A DNA stretch of 14,942 bases from JALHSV01 sp964553535 (lineage in GTDB: Bacteria > Nitrospirota > Thermodesulfovibrionia > Thermodesulfovibrionales > SM23-35): contig CAZKLK010000030.1 of the NCBI GenBank assembly GCA_964553535.1, positions 1 to 14,942 on the forward strand, in the 5' to 3' direction. Below are positions 9,201 to 14,910 of this stretch, one piece after another. The first letter of the stretch is position 1. The number at the start of each line of letters is the position of its first letter. The position numbers were made by a program, and so were the translations under genes. The notes below the pieces were generated by a model. The model was given only the letters and a program-made list of their open reading frames with translations, was not told the origin of the DNA and did not search any database.

Positions 9201-10302
9201 TGCCCTTCTGCAGAGTCGCTCGGGCTCTGCCGCTCAGATCCGATAAGGGCCCCTTTATTTCACCGTCCAAATCAACCAGGCCTTCTACCCTCTCCTTAAC
9301 TTTCAGCAGCTCCATAAGCGTCTCGATAAAAAAATTGCCCTCTATCTTGAGGTCGATAAAGATATCTTTTTTGCCCGGAAATCTAACTTTTGGCGCTTCA
9401 ATCTGACTGCGCGGCCCCGGCCTGTCAATCCGGAGCGATGGGATTGTCTTATCATTGTCCGCAATCCGGATTTCGCCCTGAGCCGTAATATGACCGTCGC
9501 CTTTTCCTTCCAGCCCAAAAAGCTGTTTAACGGAATTCGCCAGCAGCGACAGCCGCGCAGTCAGCGCGCCCTTGCCATGAGCGTAAAGCCCCTCTCCTTT
9601 CAACGAAGAACCCAATGCGCCGACCTGCAGATGATTAATTGTTATCCTGCCAGGCTTGACAACCGCGGCGGCATTGATGTCGAAAACGATTTTTGGCCAT
9701 CCGGCGCGCTCCATAACGACCTCGCGCGCGGCCATTTTAACCCGCTGTGCTTCCCCGGCAATCAACTCCCCGGAGAGCCCCTGCAACCTAATATCGGCAT
9801 TGAGATCATGATCGATGATATGCATATCCTCAGAAGCAATCTGAACAACCTTGATTTTTACTTTCAAAGCGCCTTTTCGCTGCCGTTCAAGGGTGGATTG
9901 GACATGCTTTATGACATCTTCAATCTTCTGCCTGCTTGCTGTGACATTCACTTCCTTCAGAACGAGCCTGTTGATAAAAAGCGTTTTATTGGGAAGCCCT
10001 GAGAGACTGACGTAGCCCTTGACTTGCCTTGCACCGGCAATCTGATTTCCGCCCGCGTCAGACATAACAACATCACGCGCCTCAAGAGAGAGCGGGAAGT
10101 AATTGAGGCGAAAGTCGCCGAATGCAATATCTTCCCCCAAAAGGCTCTGCAGTTCCGGGAGGAGTATATTTTTCAAAGCAGTCGAAATAGCCGGTGAACC
10201 GGCGAATATCAATAAAAGAAAAACAGCAAGCGCGCCAAGTAGAAACGGAAGAATTCTTCTTTTGCCTTCCCGCTTTGACGGAATCTCGTTTTTGTCATCC
10301 AT
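6229..10302 (-). CDS. TamB-like translocation and assembly module protein (AsmA/DUF490 superfamily)
   Basis: A 1357-residue, inner-membrane-anchored periplasmic protein. The N-terminus is charged (MDDKNEIPSKREGKRR), then one transmembrane helix (about 17-38), then an AsmA-like start (LPELQSLLGEDIAFGDFRLNYFP). About 900 residues of repetitive beta-strand pattern follow (many G-x-I/V-x-L-x-G units), the kind of sequence that forms the long hydrophobic beta-taco of TamB-type bridging proteins. The C-terminal DUF490/TamB domain runs from about 965 to the end, including a PLEEVDILSLLTVGQ segment. TamB partners an Omp85 protein (TamA, or BamA in phyla without TamA), and more recent work links the family to phospholipid transport across the periplasm. 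The Omp85 gene starts inside its stop codon (ATGA), so equimolar coupled synthesis is likely. A 127-base gap separates it from wrbA upstream, so it probably has its own promoter. Confidence 0.92.
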   Translation of the reverse strand: MDDKNEIPSKREGKRRILPFLLGALAVFLLLIFAGSPAISTALKNILLPELQSLLGEDIAFGDFRLNYFPLSLEARDVVMSDAGGNQIAGARQVKGYVSLSGLPNKTLFINRLVLKEVNVTASRQKIEDVIKHVQSTLERQRKGALKVKIKVVQIASEDMHIIDHDLNADIRLQGLSGELIAGEAQRVKMAAREVVMERAGWPKIVFDINAAAVVKPGRITINHLQVGALGSSLKGEGLYAHGKGALTARLSLLANSVKQLFGLEGKGDGHITAQGEIRIADNDKTIPSLRIDRPGPRSQIEAPKVRFPGKKDIFIDLKIEGNFFIETLMELLKVKERVEGLVDLDGEIKGPLSDLSGRARATLQKGNLFTVDIDSLKCNIVYKNGLMSFHEGFGRLYNGTARAEAFIRLPVVTDYAVNVMFQAIDSQGAFKLIHWDPGIPNGKVDGELRTAGARFSPEGWFFYKGPAAQRADKEERQPSSDDVLNRIVDIRGNYSLKGDSLSLSDLQINSGISRVSAEGTIDLREKLIRLSSKLATGDVSDLTSPYYGGVRGRGEFSGQIGGSFDDPVISGTAAIRNPVVEKYSMESFAADFSYKKNLLHLRDAVFRERGEEHRFKGSISFPHARKLFEFGQPVYDLNAKLARADFENTVRIFFRDFTGRGVLSGDFKMGGKDSDIHISGKATVENGSLSAFAFDSATAQVVYENGDVSIKHARFVKGRSALAGEGSIGRGNRFSYKAVSDKILLKDMGLDRMPEDAIISLRSEGSGTFDSPSIKLGAMVAGGTFKGRDMGSGTISAVIQNRNISVEAALFNEKMKLTGSGHLDDILPWNAKLVIQPARYDFLVSSLLKDVPDDLQLNLEGEVDMRGTGKNIEASVHIYRLALHLFGQSFSNDSDIRMSVRNQKLLFSPFAIRSGDMSFRIHGGVEVGREYDIHLDGSSALAPLKGLSRKIGYLKGNADFVFLVSGKWENPEIKGGMTIYDASFGLREYATYISAVSGHIYIDEDRVVVEKLSGKVGGGTVDIYGLAYLKGFQVKRFHLDARLENVSAKFQQDFSVNFDGSLLYRGAADSMFVTGDIRINKARYREMVEWRSWLLAVKAAEKTKSEVSAFEKTELNVRISGGKNITVDNNIARAPVRIRGDMVVKGTVSNPIIFGRLESKEGYIYFRNNEFRILHASADFTDPNRIRPVLNLSAETATKGFTIRLNLEGEADRFSLALFSDPPLEEVDILSLLTVGQLGKQTKGFEGGIGAGAATAFVTGKQQDIIEERIRTLTGIDRFQVEPYVSKLSGTVEPRITVSKRFIGEKVFVTYTTSVVSTEEQVLKVEYNLNRNVSLIGTRDEIGSVGGDVKFRFEFK

Positions 10303-10429
10303 GACCGGTATTTTTTGTTTTTTATTGTACCAGTTAGCTCGCCTTCTTGACCATCAAAAGGACCCCGAAGAGGATAAAGTTGGCGTATTGCCGGAACACC
10401 GCTTTCCCATAAAAGACGCGACTTATACG
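10303..10429 (-). promoter_or_regulatory. wrbA-tamB intergenic region with a possible tamB promoter
   Basis: These 127 bases hold the leader of tamB. On the minus strand a TACAAT (10329-10324), 5/6 to the -10 consensus, lies 21 bases before the tamB ATG and is followed by an A-rich leader. I see no good -35 box at the correct spacing and no strong Shine-Dalgarno, so the promoter call is weak. The first part, just after the wrbA stop, stays open in the wrbA frame for about 30 codons and has protein-like hydrophobic composition (see findings). No convincing rho-independent terminator for wrbA is visible. Confidence 0.3.
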
Positions 10430-11041
10430 CTATTTCGCAAGCTTCGCAGCTATCGTCGCTGCGTGTTTACCCTGAAACCTGGCTGCTGCCAGCTCGTTCT
10501 CACTCGGCATCCGCTCTCCCTGTGCCCCCGCAATGGTAGAGGCGCCGTACGGCGATCCGCCGCTAATCTCATCGATGCGCGTCTGACCTTGGAAAGTGTA
10601 AGGCAATCCGACAATGACCATCCCGTGATGAAGCAGCGTCAGGTGGAAGCTCAGGATGGTAGACTCCTGGCCGCCGTGCTGGGTACTCGAACTGGTGAAT
10701 ACGCTTCCTACCTTTCCCACAAGAGCCCCCTTGGCCCATAACTTTCCGGTTGCATCAAGAAATTGCCTCATCTGTCCGCACATATTCCCGAATCGCGTAG
10801 GTGTTCCGAAAATGATCGCGCCGGCAGATGCCAGTTCATCAACAGTGCACACCGGCACATGCGCAAACATCTTCTGCGCTTCAAGCGCTCCCATCTTCGT
10901 CAGCGCTTCCTCCGGCAGCGTCTCCGGCACACGCCTCATTTCACACGTTGCGCCTTCAACTCCCCGGACCCCCTCTGAAACCGCCTCCGCCATACGGTAA
11001 ATATGCCCGTACATCGAATAGAACAGGACAATGACTTTCAT
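10430..11041 (-). CDS. wrbA: WrbA-type NAD(P)H:quinone oxidoreductase (type IV)
   Basis: A 203-residue flavodoxin-fold FMN protein that reduces quinones by two electrons, avoiding semiquinone formation; soluble and usually tetrameric. The FMN-binding loop is YSMYGHIYRMAEA (8-20). Other family hallmarks are FGTPTRFGNMCGQMRQFLD (78-96), FTSSSTQHGGQE (115-126), the GLPYTFQGQ stretch (145-153) and SPYGASTIAG (163-172). The frame is open 16 codons further upstream to 11089. I chose the ATG at 11041 because it gives the family N-terminus MKVIVLFYS and has a strong AAGGGGG ribosome site (11054-11048) six bases before it. It is divergent from amrS. An inverted repeat at 11072-11090 upstream could be an operator. 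Its relation to the downstream envelope genes is probably only positional. Confidence 0.95.
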   Translation of the reverse strand: MKVIVLFYSMYGHIYRMAEAVSEGVRGVEGATCEMRRVPETLPEEALTKMGALEAQKMFAHVPVCTVDELASAGAIIFGTPTRFGNMCGQMRQFLDATGKLWAKGALVGKVGSVFTSSSTQHGGQESTILSFHLTLLHHGMVIVGLPYTFQGQTRIDEISGGSPYGASTIAGAQGERMPSENELAAARFQGKHAATIAAKLAK

Positions 11042-11071
11042 GTTGTACCCCCTTTCGGATAAATGTCGTCT

Positions 11072-11090
11072 ATTGTTAAGATACAACAAT
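11072..11090. promoter_or_regulatory. Inverted repeat upstream of wrbA, candidate operator
   Basis: ATTGTT (11072-11077) and AACAAT (11085-11090) are perfect inverted 6-base arms separated by 7 bases. The element is 31 bases upstream of the wrbA start codon, where a repressor or redox regulator would act. On the minus strand a TTGAAA at 11096-11091 abuts it, but no good -10 box follows at 16-18 bases. It loosely resembles TTGTTAA...AACAA operators such as Rex sites, but the right half and overall length do not fit, so I name no regulator. AT-rich arms of this length can arise by chance. Confidence 0.3.
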
Positions 11091-11140
11091 TTTCAAGTGC
11101 TTTCTATCAGGCTGCTGTAATAGCTAAACAACGCAAGGAA

Positions 11141-11248
11141 TGTAATTCTAAGAGCATCGAAGAATCTCGTCGGCCAGCTCAGGACAGGCCCCGTGAAAAA
11201 TCCCTCATTTTCAAGTTCTTGAGACCCTTCGCTTTGCTCGGGATGACG
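11141..11248. repeat. MITE-like dispersed palindromic repeat with imperfect terminal inverted repeats
   Basis: The left end (11141-11168, beginning TGTAATTCTAAG and ending GAAGAATCTC) and the reverse complement of the right end (11221-11248, beginning CGTCATCCCGAG and ending GAAGGGTCTC) align over 28 positions with 17 matches. Both resemble the widespread TGTCATTCTGAGCGAAGCG-type ends of small non-coding repeats present in many copies in diverse bacterial genomes. About 52 bases lie between them. It contains no gene; the amrS frame runs open through it but is not family-like there. It sits between the wrbA and amrS promoters. The divergence between the two ends suggests an old, decaying copy. 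Confidence 0.6.
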
Positions 11249-11308
11249 CCAAAAGGAACTTTTTCAGCAGCATGCCGACCTGAAAACCAATCTGAAGAAC
11301 CCGCAAAT

Positions 11309-11317
11309 TGTTATAAT
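11309..11317 (+). promoter_or_regulatory. Extended -10 promoter of amrS, predicted leaderless transcript
   Basis: TGTTATAAT combines a perfect TATAAT (11312-11317) with the upstream TG of extended -10 promoters. No good -35 is seen, as is usual for that class. Exactly six bases (CAGATT) separate the box from the ATG at 11324, so transcription would begin at or next to the start codon, leaving no room for a Shine-Dalgarno. The tsaB promoter has the same geometry. If the start is instead the second ATG at 11336, the leader would be about 12 bases. Confidence 0.6.
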
Positions 11318-11323
11318 CAGATT

Positions 11324-12331
11324 ATGAAAGAAGCGATGTTTTATGAAAAGCTCGATGAGAAAAAGGTCGGATGCTTTTTGTGCAATCATCACTGCGTGAT
11401 CAAAGAAGGCAAGCGCGGCATCTGCGCGGTTCGGGAAAACAGGGACGGCATTCTGTACAGTCTCGTCTATGGCAAGGCAATCTCAATGAATGTCGACCCC
11501 GTAGAAAAGAAGCCGCTCTTCCATTTCCTTCCTGCTTCAACCTCTTTTTCAATCGCGACGGCCGGCTGCAATTTCCACTGCGAGCATTGCCAGAATTATG
11601 AGATATCGCAGTACCCGAGGGAACATGATGATATCCCCGGATATGAAATATCACCCGAGAGGATTGTTGATGCGGCAGTAAAAAATGCCTGCAAGAGCAT
11701 TTCTTACACCTATACCGAACCGACGATCTTCTTCGAATTTGCATATGAATGCGCTAAACTCGCTCATATGAAAGGCATAAGAAATGTATTTGTAAGCAAC
11801 GGATACACAAGCCCCGAGGCAACCCGCGTTATTGCGCCATACCTCCACGGGAACAATATAGACCTCAAGGGCAACGATGAATTCTACAAAAGGCTTTGCG
11901 GCGCACGGGCCGAACCGGTGAGGGAAACGATCCGTCTAATGAAAGAACTCGGCGTCTGGGTTGAGGTCACCACTCTTATTATCCCTGATTATAATGATTC
12001 AGAGCACGACTTGCGGGAGCTTGCCGAATTCATCGCATCCGTCGGCCGGTCAATCCCGTGGCATGTGACGCAGTTTTATCCTGCTTATCGACTAACCGAT
12101 AAACCGAGGACCCCCGTTCAGACGCTGCGGAGGGCGCGGGAAATCGGATTTGAGGCAGGACTGAAGTATGTCTATGAGGGGAACGTGCCCGGCGAAGGGG
12201 GGGAAAACACCTATTGCCCGAACTGCAAACAGCTCCTGATCAACCGGGTTGGGTTCAGCATCCAGAAGATGCGTTGTCCCGGCGGGATATGCTTCAACTG
12301 CGGATACCAGCTTGAGGGCATATGGAATTAG
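11324..12331 (+). CDS. amrS: AmmeMemoRadiSam-system radical SAM enzyme AmrS
   Basis: A 335-residue radical SAM enzyme of the family encoded with or alongside AMMECR1-like (protein A) and Memo-like (protein B) genes; its substrate is not known to me. Residues 17-34 hold an N-terminal cysteine set (C17xxC20xxxC24, C34). The radical SAM cluster is C82-x3-C86-x2-C89 in GCNFHCEHCQN. SYTYTEPTIFFEF (127-139) and NNIDLKG (177-183) are conserved core segments. A C-terminal zinc-ribbon-like set follows: C298xxC301, C318, C323xxC326. The frame is open back to 11063, but those 87 codons run through a dispersed repeat and are not family-like. The ATG at 11324 gives the usual MKEAMFYEKL start, with a second in-frame ATG at 11336. 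No memo or AMMECR1 gene lies in the window. The stop TAG abuts the rimI stop on the other strand. Confidence 0.93.
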   Translation: MKEAMFYEKLDEKKVGCFLCNHHCVIKEGKRGICAVRENRDGILYSLVYGKAISMNVDPVEKKPLFHFLPASTSFSIATAGCNFHCEHCQNYEISQYPREHDDIPGYEISPERIVDAAVKNACKSISYTYTEPTIFFEFAYECAKLAHMKGIRNVFVSNGYTSPEATRVIAPYLHGNNIDLKGNDEFYKRLCGARAEPVRETIRLMKELGVWVEVTTLIIPDYNDSEHDLRELAEFIASVGRSIPWHVTQFYPAYRLTDKPRTPVQTLRRAREIGFEAGLKYVYEGNVPGEGGENTYCPNCKQLLINRVGFSIQKMRCPGGICFNCGYQLEGIWN

Positions 12332-12775
12332 TCATATCCTTCCCATCATGAGGAGCGCATCCTCATCCGGATGAGCGTAGTATTTTTTCCTCGTGCTTCC
12401 AGAGGCAAACCCGAATCGCTTATAAAATGCCTGAGCGGCGGTGTCGGAAACCCTGACTTCAAGATAGACGAAAACGCATCCTTTCTTTTTTAACTCCTTC
12501 AGGATTTCATTCATCAAAACCGTCCCGACACCCCTTCTCCTGAAATCCCGGCGCACCGCAATGTTGAGGATATGCGCCTCATGAAGCACATGATTCGCGC
12601 ATGCATATCCGATGAGCTTATTCTCAAACAACGCCACTTTCGAGACGCCGTTTTTCTTGTATATTTCGCTCAGGAAGGAAATTTCAGACCATGGGGCGGC
12701 GAATGAAGAGAGTTCAATTTCCATGATCGAAGGGACATCGATCTCCTCCATTGCGCGGATTAAAAGGTCAGCCAT
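12332..12775 (-). CDS. rimI: RimI-type [ribosomal protein bS18]-alanine N-acetyltransferase (GNAT)
   Basis: A 147-residue single-domain GNAT acetyltransferase. RimI transfers acetyl from acetyl-CoA to the N-terminal alanine of ribosomal protein S18, and related enzymes act on other N-termini. The start LLIRAMEEIDVPSIMEIE, the FAAPWSEISF segment (25-34, containing the family's PW), the acetyl-CoA pyrophosphate loop R79RRGVG84 and the YLEVRVSDTAAQAFYKRFGF region (104-123) all fit. The length is normal. Its ATG overlaps the tsaB stop by 8 bases, the classical tsaB-rimI arrangement that links t6A-synthesis genes with RimI in many bacteria. Other GNATs look similar, but the neighbour makes RimI the best call. 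The stop TGA directly abuts the amrS stop on the opposite strand. Confidence 0.93.
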   Translation of the reverse strand: MADLLIRAMEEIDVPSIMEIELSSFAAPWSEISFLSEIYKKNGVSKVALFENKLIGYACANHVLHEAHILNIAVRRDFRRRGVGTVLMNEILKELKKKGCVFVYLEVRVSDTAAQAFYKRFGFASGSTRKKYYAHPDEDALLMMGRI

Positions 12776-13475
12776 ACTTCTTTATTTCTGCTTCAGATTT
12801 TCTGATATAGAAAGGCACGAGCCCTACCGGCTCCGCAAACTCCCCCTTCAGCGCCTTCCGCAGCCCGATGCAGGCCACATTGGCCGGCGAAGGGATCATC
12901 TTATCGGCAGGCGGGAAAAGCGCCCTGCCCCCCATCCTGTTGATTATCTTGTCCCGGTAGAGATGGACGCCCTCCCCGGCAAAGAGAATGTCGCCGCCAC
13001 GCAATTCCGGTTCACTTTCAATGTGTTCCAGCAACCTTTCCATTTTGACCGATGTCTCATCGACCAGCCTTCTGAACTTCCCTCCTTCCCATTGAAAAAC
13101 CGCCGCATACACTTCCTTTTTCCTCGCGTCAAACAAAGTGCAAACGGGATGCCGGCAGAATGGGAAATTCCATGAAAAAGCTTCAAGCGTAGGAACAGCG
13201 ACAATCGGTTTCCCGGTTGCACAGGAAAAACCCTTCACTGTGCTGAGACCGATCCTTAATCCCGTAAACGACCCCGGCCCTGTCGATACGGCAAAAACAT
13301 CAACATCCTCAAGCTGAAGTGAAGTTTTGCCCATAATGCGGTCAATTTCTGTCATAAGCCTCTCCGAATGGGTGGATTCCACATTGAGTTTCACCTCGGC
13401 AACCAGCCCTGATGAGCCATTCAGGATTGCTACGCCCCCGAGCAGTGTCGCTGTCTCTATGGCAAGAATTTTCAT
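12768..13475 (-). CDS. tsaB: tRNA threonylcarbamoyladenosine biosynthesis protein TsaB
   Basis: TsaB is an inactive ASKHA-fold paralogue of TsaD. It forms the TsaB-TsaD-TsaE complex that transfers the threonylcarbamoyl group to A37 of ANN-decoding tRNAs in the cytoplasm. The 235-residue length is normal. Key segments are MKILAIETAT at the N-terminus, THSERL (35-40), STGPGSFTGLRIG (64-76), VPTLEAF (94-100), DARKKEVYAA (116-125) and the C-terminal PFYIRKSEAE (221-230). A TATAAT box lies six bases before the ATG, predicting a leaderless or near-leaderless message; there is no room for a Shine-Dalgarno. The stop overlaps rimI, so both are probably made from one transcript. TsaD and TsaE are not in the window. 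Confidence 0.96.
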   Translation of the reverse strand: MKILAIETATLLGGVAILNGSSGLVAEVKLNVESTHSERLMTEIDRIMGKTSLQLEDVDVFAVSTGPGSFTGLRIGLSTVKGFSCATGKPIVAVPTLEAFSWNFPFCRHPVCTLFDARKKEVYAAVFQWEGGKFRRLVDETSVKMERLLEHIESEPELRGGDILFAGEGVHLYRDKIINRMGGRALFPPADKMIPSPANVACIGLRKALKGEFAEPVGLVPFYIRKSEAEIKKYG

Positions 13476-13613
13476 CCAGTAATTATACCCTCTTTATTGT
13501 TCTTTTTAGCATTTATCCCCCCTTGTGCCGCACTAGCCCGGAACTTGCATTGGCAAAACGCTGCATGAGAGCTTTTTCATCATATCAGCCCGTCCTGAAC
13601 CGCATTTTCGGGT
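13476..13613. other. Intergenic region between the MFS gene and tsaB
   Basis: These 138 bases carry the tsaB promoter at the tsaB end. The rest holds no intact gene, no clear terminator for the MFS gene and no convincing repeat arms. A minus-strand frame stays open for about 33 codons ending at a TGA that overlaps the tsaB start, but it has no start codon or recognisable family. The block at about 13520-13600 has a repeat-like feel that I cannot verify from one copy. Confidence 0.4.
13482..13487 (-). promoter_or_regulatory. -10 box of tsaB, predicted leaderless transcript
   Basis: On the minus strand a perfect TATAAT is followed by exactly six bases (TACTGG) and the tsaB ATG. The expected start of transcription, about seven bases past the box, coincides with the A of the ATG. 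The -35 region is poor (GCTAAA at 17 bases) and the TG of an extended -10 is absent, so strength is uncertain. Confidence 0.55.
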
Positions 13614-14825
13614 TTAGGCTAAGGCGCCTCCTTTGCATATTTTTCTGCAGAAGAACAGTGCCGTAATAAGGCATACAACTGCCACCGCGCTCACAGTGAG
13701 AGCCGCGCCAAATTCATTTGCCGCGGCGCCAACGATTGAATTCCCTATCGGGGCTGTTCCAAGAAACACGAATGTGTAAACGCTCATAGCCCGCCCTCTA
13801 AGGTCGTCAGGGACAGATAGCTGGATATGGCTGTTGGCGACTGCAAAAAAACTTACCAGACTCCACCCTATAAATACCAGTATGCCAATGGCGATGGAGA
13901 ACAGCTTCATAAACGAAAATAAGAACAAAAGAACCGAAAAACAGAGCGCGGAGACCGCCATAAATTTCGTTTTATCCTCTATGTCTTCCCTGAACGCGAG
14001 GGATAACGCCGCCAGCAGCGCTCCGGCGCCAGTGGCGCCAACCATTATTCCAAAGCCTTCCGGCCCCTGACCAAATATCTCCGCCGCGAAAATGGGAAGC
14101 AGCGTAATGAACGGCATGCCGAGAAGACTGAATATTGCAACAAGGACAATGACCTGGAATACGGGTGAATGTCTCCTGATATATAAAAGGCCGTCGGCAA
14201 GATCTTTCATCATGCCGCTTGATTTGTCGCGGATTTTACCTCGCGCCCGGATCCTGGAGAGGCTTATGATAACCGCGACAAAGCTGAGCGCGTTCAGATA
14301 AAAACACGCGGGGAGACCTGCGTACGCTATCGTAACACCGGCGATTACAGGTCCAACCATGCGCGCCCCGTGAAAGGCGGCAGAGTTCAGCGCGATGGCA
14401 TTCGTGAGATTTTCTTTCCCGACCATCTCGACGATGAATGACTGCCGCGCAGGCATGTCAAATGCGTTCACGGTTCCGAGCACAACTGCAAATAAGGCGA
14501 CCTGCCAGACGGTGATAATTCCGATATCCGTCAGAATTGCGAGCGCAACAGAGGGAATGATCGAAAGCGCCTGAGTTATAAGGAGGAGATTCCTCTTCCT
14601 GAATCTGTCGGCGACTATCCCGCCCGCAAGAGTAAAAAGGAGGATCGGGAACGTTCCGCATGCCGCAACGAGACCAAGGTAGAATGCCGATTTTGTCAGA
14701 CTGTAAACCAGCCAGCCCTGGGCGACAGACTGCATCCAGGTGCCGGAAAGCGAAACAAGCTGTCCCAGCCAGAAGAGCCGGAAGTCCCTGTTCCGCAAAG
14801 CCGTAACCCTGATTATGCCGGCCAC
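13614..14825 (-). CDS. MFS transporter, EntS-like MFS_3 family exporter
   Basis: A 403-residue inner-membrane protein with about 12 hydrophobic helices, of the major facilitator branch that includes the enterobactin exporter EntS and many drug or secondary-metabolite exporters. Proton-driven efflux is expected; the substrate cannot be read from the sequence. Markers: the family opening ALRNRDFRLFWLGQLVS (9-25), then MQSVAQGWLVYSLT (31-44); a motif-A-like GGIVADRFRKRN in loop 2-3 (68-79); PARQSFIVEMV (125-135) and ALNSAAFHGARMVGP (145-159); and DDLRGRAMSVYTF (340-352) in the second half. The start is GTG (14825), which gives the standard N-terminus. A TAAAAT lies five bases upstream inside a perfect inverted repeat, suggesting a repressor-controlled promoter. 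No siderophore gene is nearby. It is separated from tsaB by 138 bases and is probably an independent unit. Confidence 0.9.
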   Translation of the reverse strand: MAGIIRVTALRNRDFRLFWLGQLVSLSGTWMQSVAQGWLVYSLTKSAFYLGLVAACGTFPILLFTLAGGIVADRFRKRNLLLITQALSIIPSVALAILTDIGIITVWQVALFAVVLGTVNAFDMPARQSFIVEMVGKENLTNAIALNSAAFHGARMVGPVIAGVTIAYAGLPACFYLNALSFVAVIISLSRIRARGKIRDKSSGMMKDLADGLLYIRRHSPVFQVIVLVAIFSLLGMPFITLLPIFAAEIFGQGPEGFGIMVGATGAGALLAALSLAFREDIEDKTKFMAVSALCFSVLLFLFSFMKLFSIAIGILVFIGWSLVSFFAVANSHIQLSVPDDLRGRAMSVYTFVFLGTAPIGNSIVGAAANEFGAALTVSAVAVVCLITALFFCRKICKGGALA

Positions 14826-14830
14826 TCTTT

Positions 14831-14855
14831 ATTTTACCTGTATTGCGGGTAAAAT
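14831..14855. promoter_or_regulatory. Perfect inverted repeat over the MFS promoter, candidate operator
   Basis: ATTTTACC (14831-14838) and GGTAAAAT (14848-14855) are perfect 8-base inverted arms with a 9-base spacer, 5 bases upstream of the GTG start of the exporter gene. On the minus strand the start-proximal arm contains TAAAAT (14836-14831), 5/6 to the -10 consensus, so a dimeric repressor bound here would block RNA polymerase. TetR- and MarR-type regulators commonly bind such palindromes in front of exporter genes. No regulator gene is seen in the window, and one could lie just beyond the right edge. Confidence 0.5.
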
Positions 14856-14910
14856 CTGCGCCTTGAATAAGTCAACCGCTATAAAAATATTGGTTTTTCT
14901 GGGATTAGTG

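Noticed and set aside
11042..11089. N-terminal extension of wrbA by 16 codons
   Set aside because: The strong AAGGGGG site and the family N-terminus both select the ATG at 11041.
11063..11323. N-terminal extension of amrS by 87 codons
   Set aside because: It runs through the dispersed repeat and the promoter, is not like the family, and a good -10 box lies just before the ATG at 11324.
12362..12388. Rho-independent terminator for amrS
   Set aside because: The stem is only about five pairs with a four-base loop, and the T run is seven bases away from it, so it is not a canonical terminator. Kept only as a side remark in a finding.
13614..14825. Assigning the MFS protein as EntS with enterobactin as substrate
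   Set aside because: The family is broad and no siderophore synthesis or uptake gene is nearby, so only a family-level call is supported.
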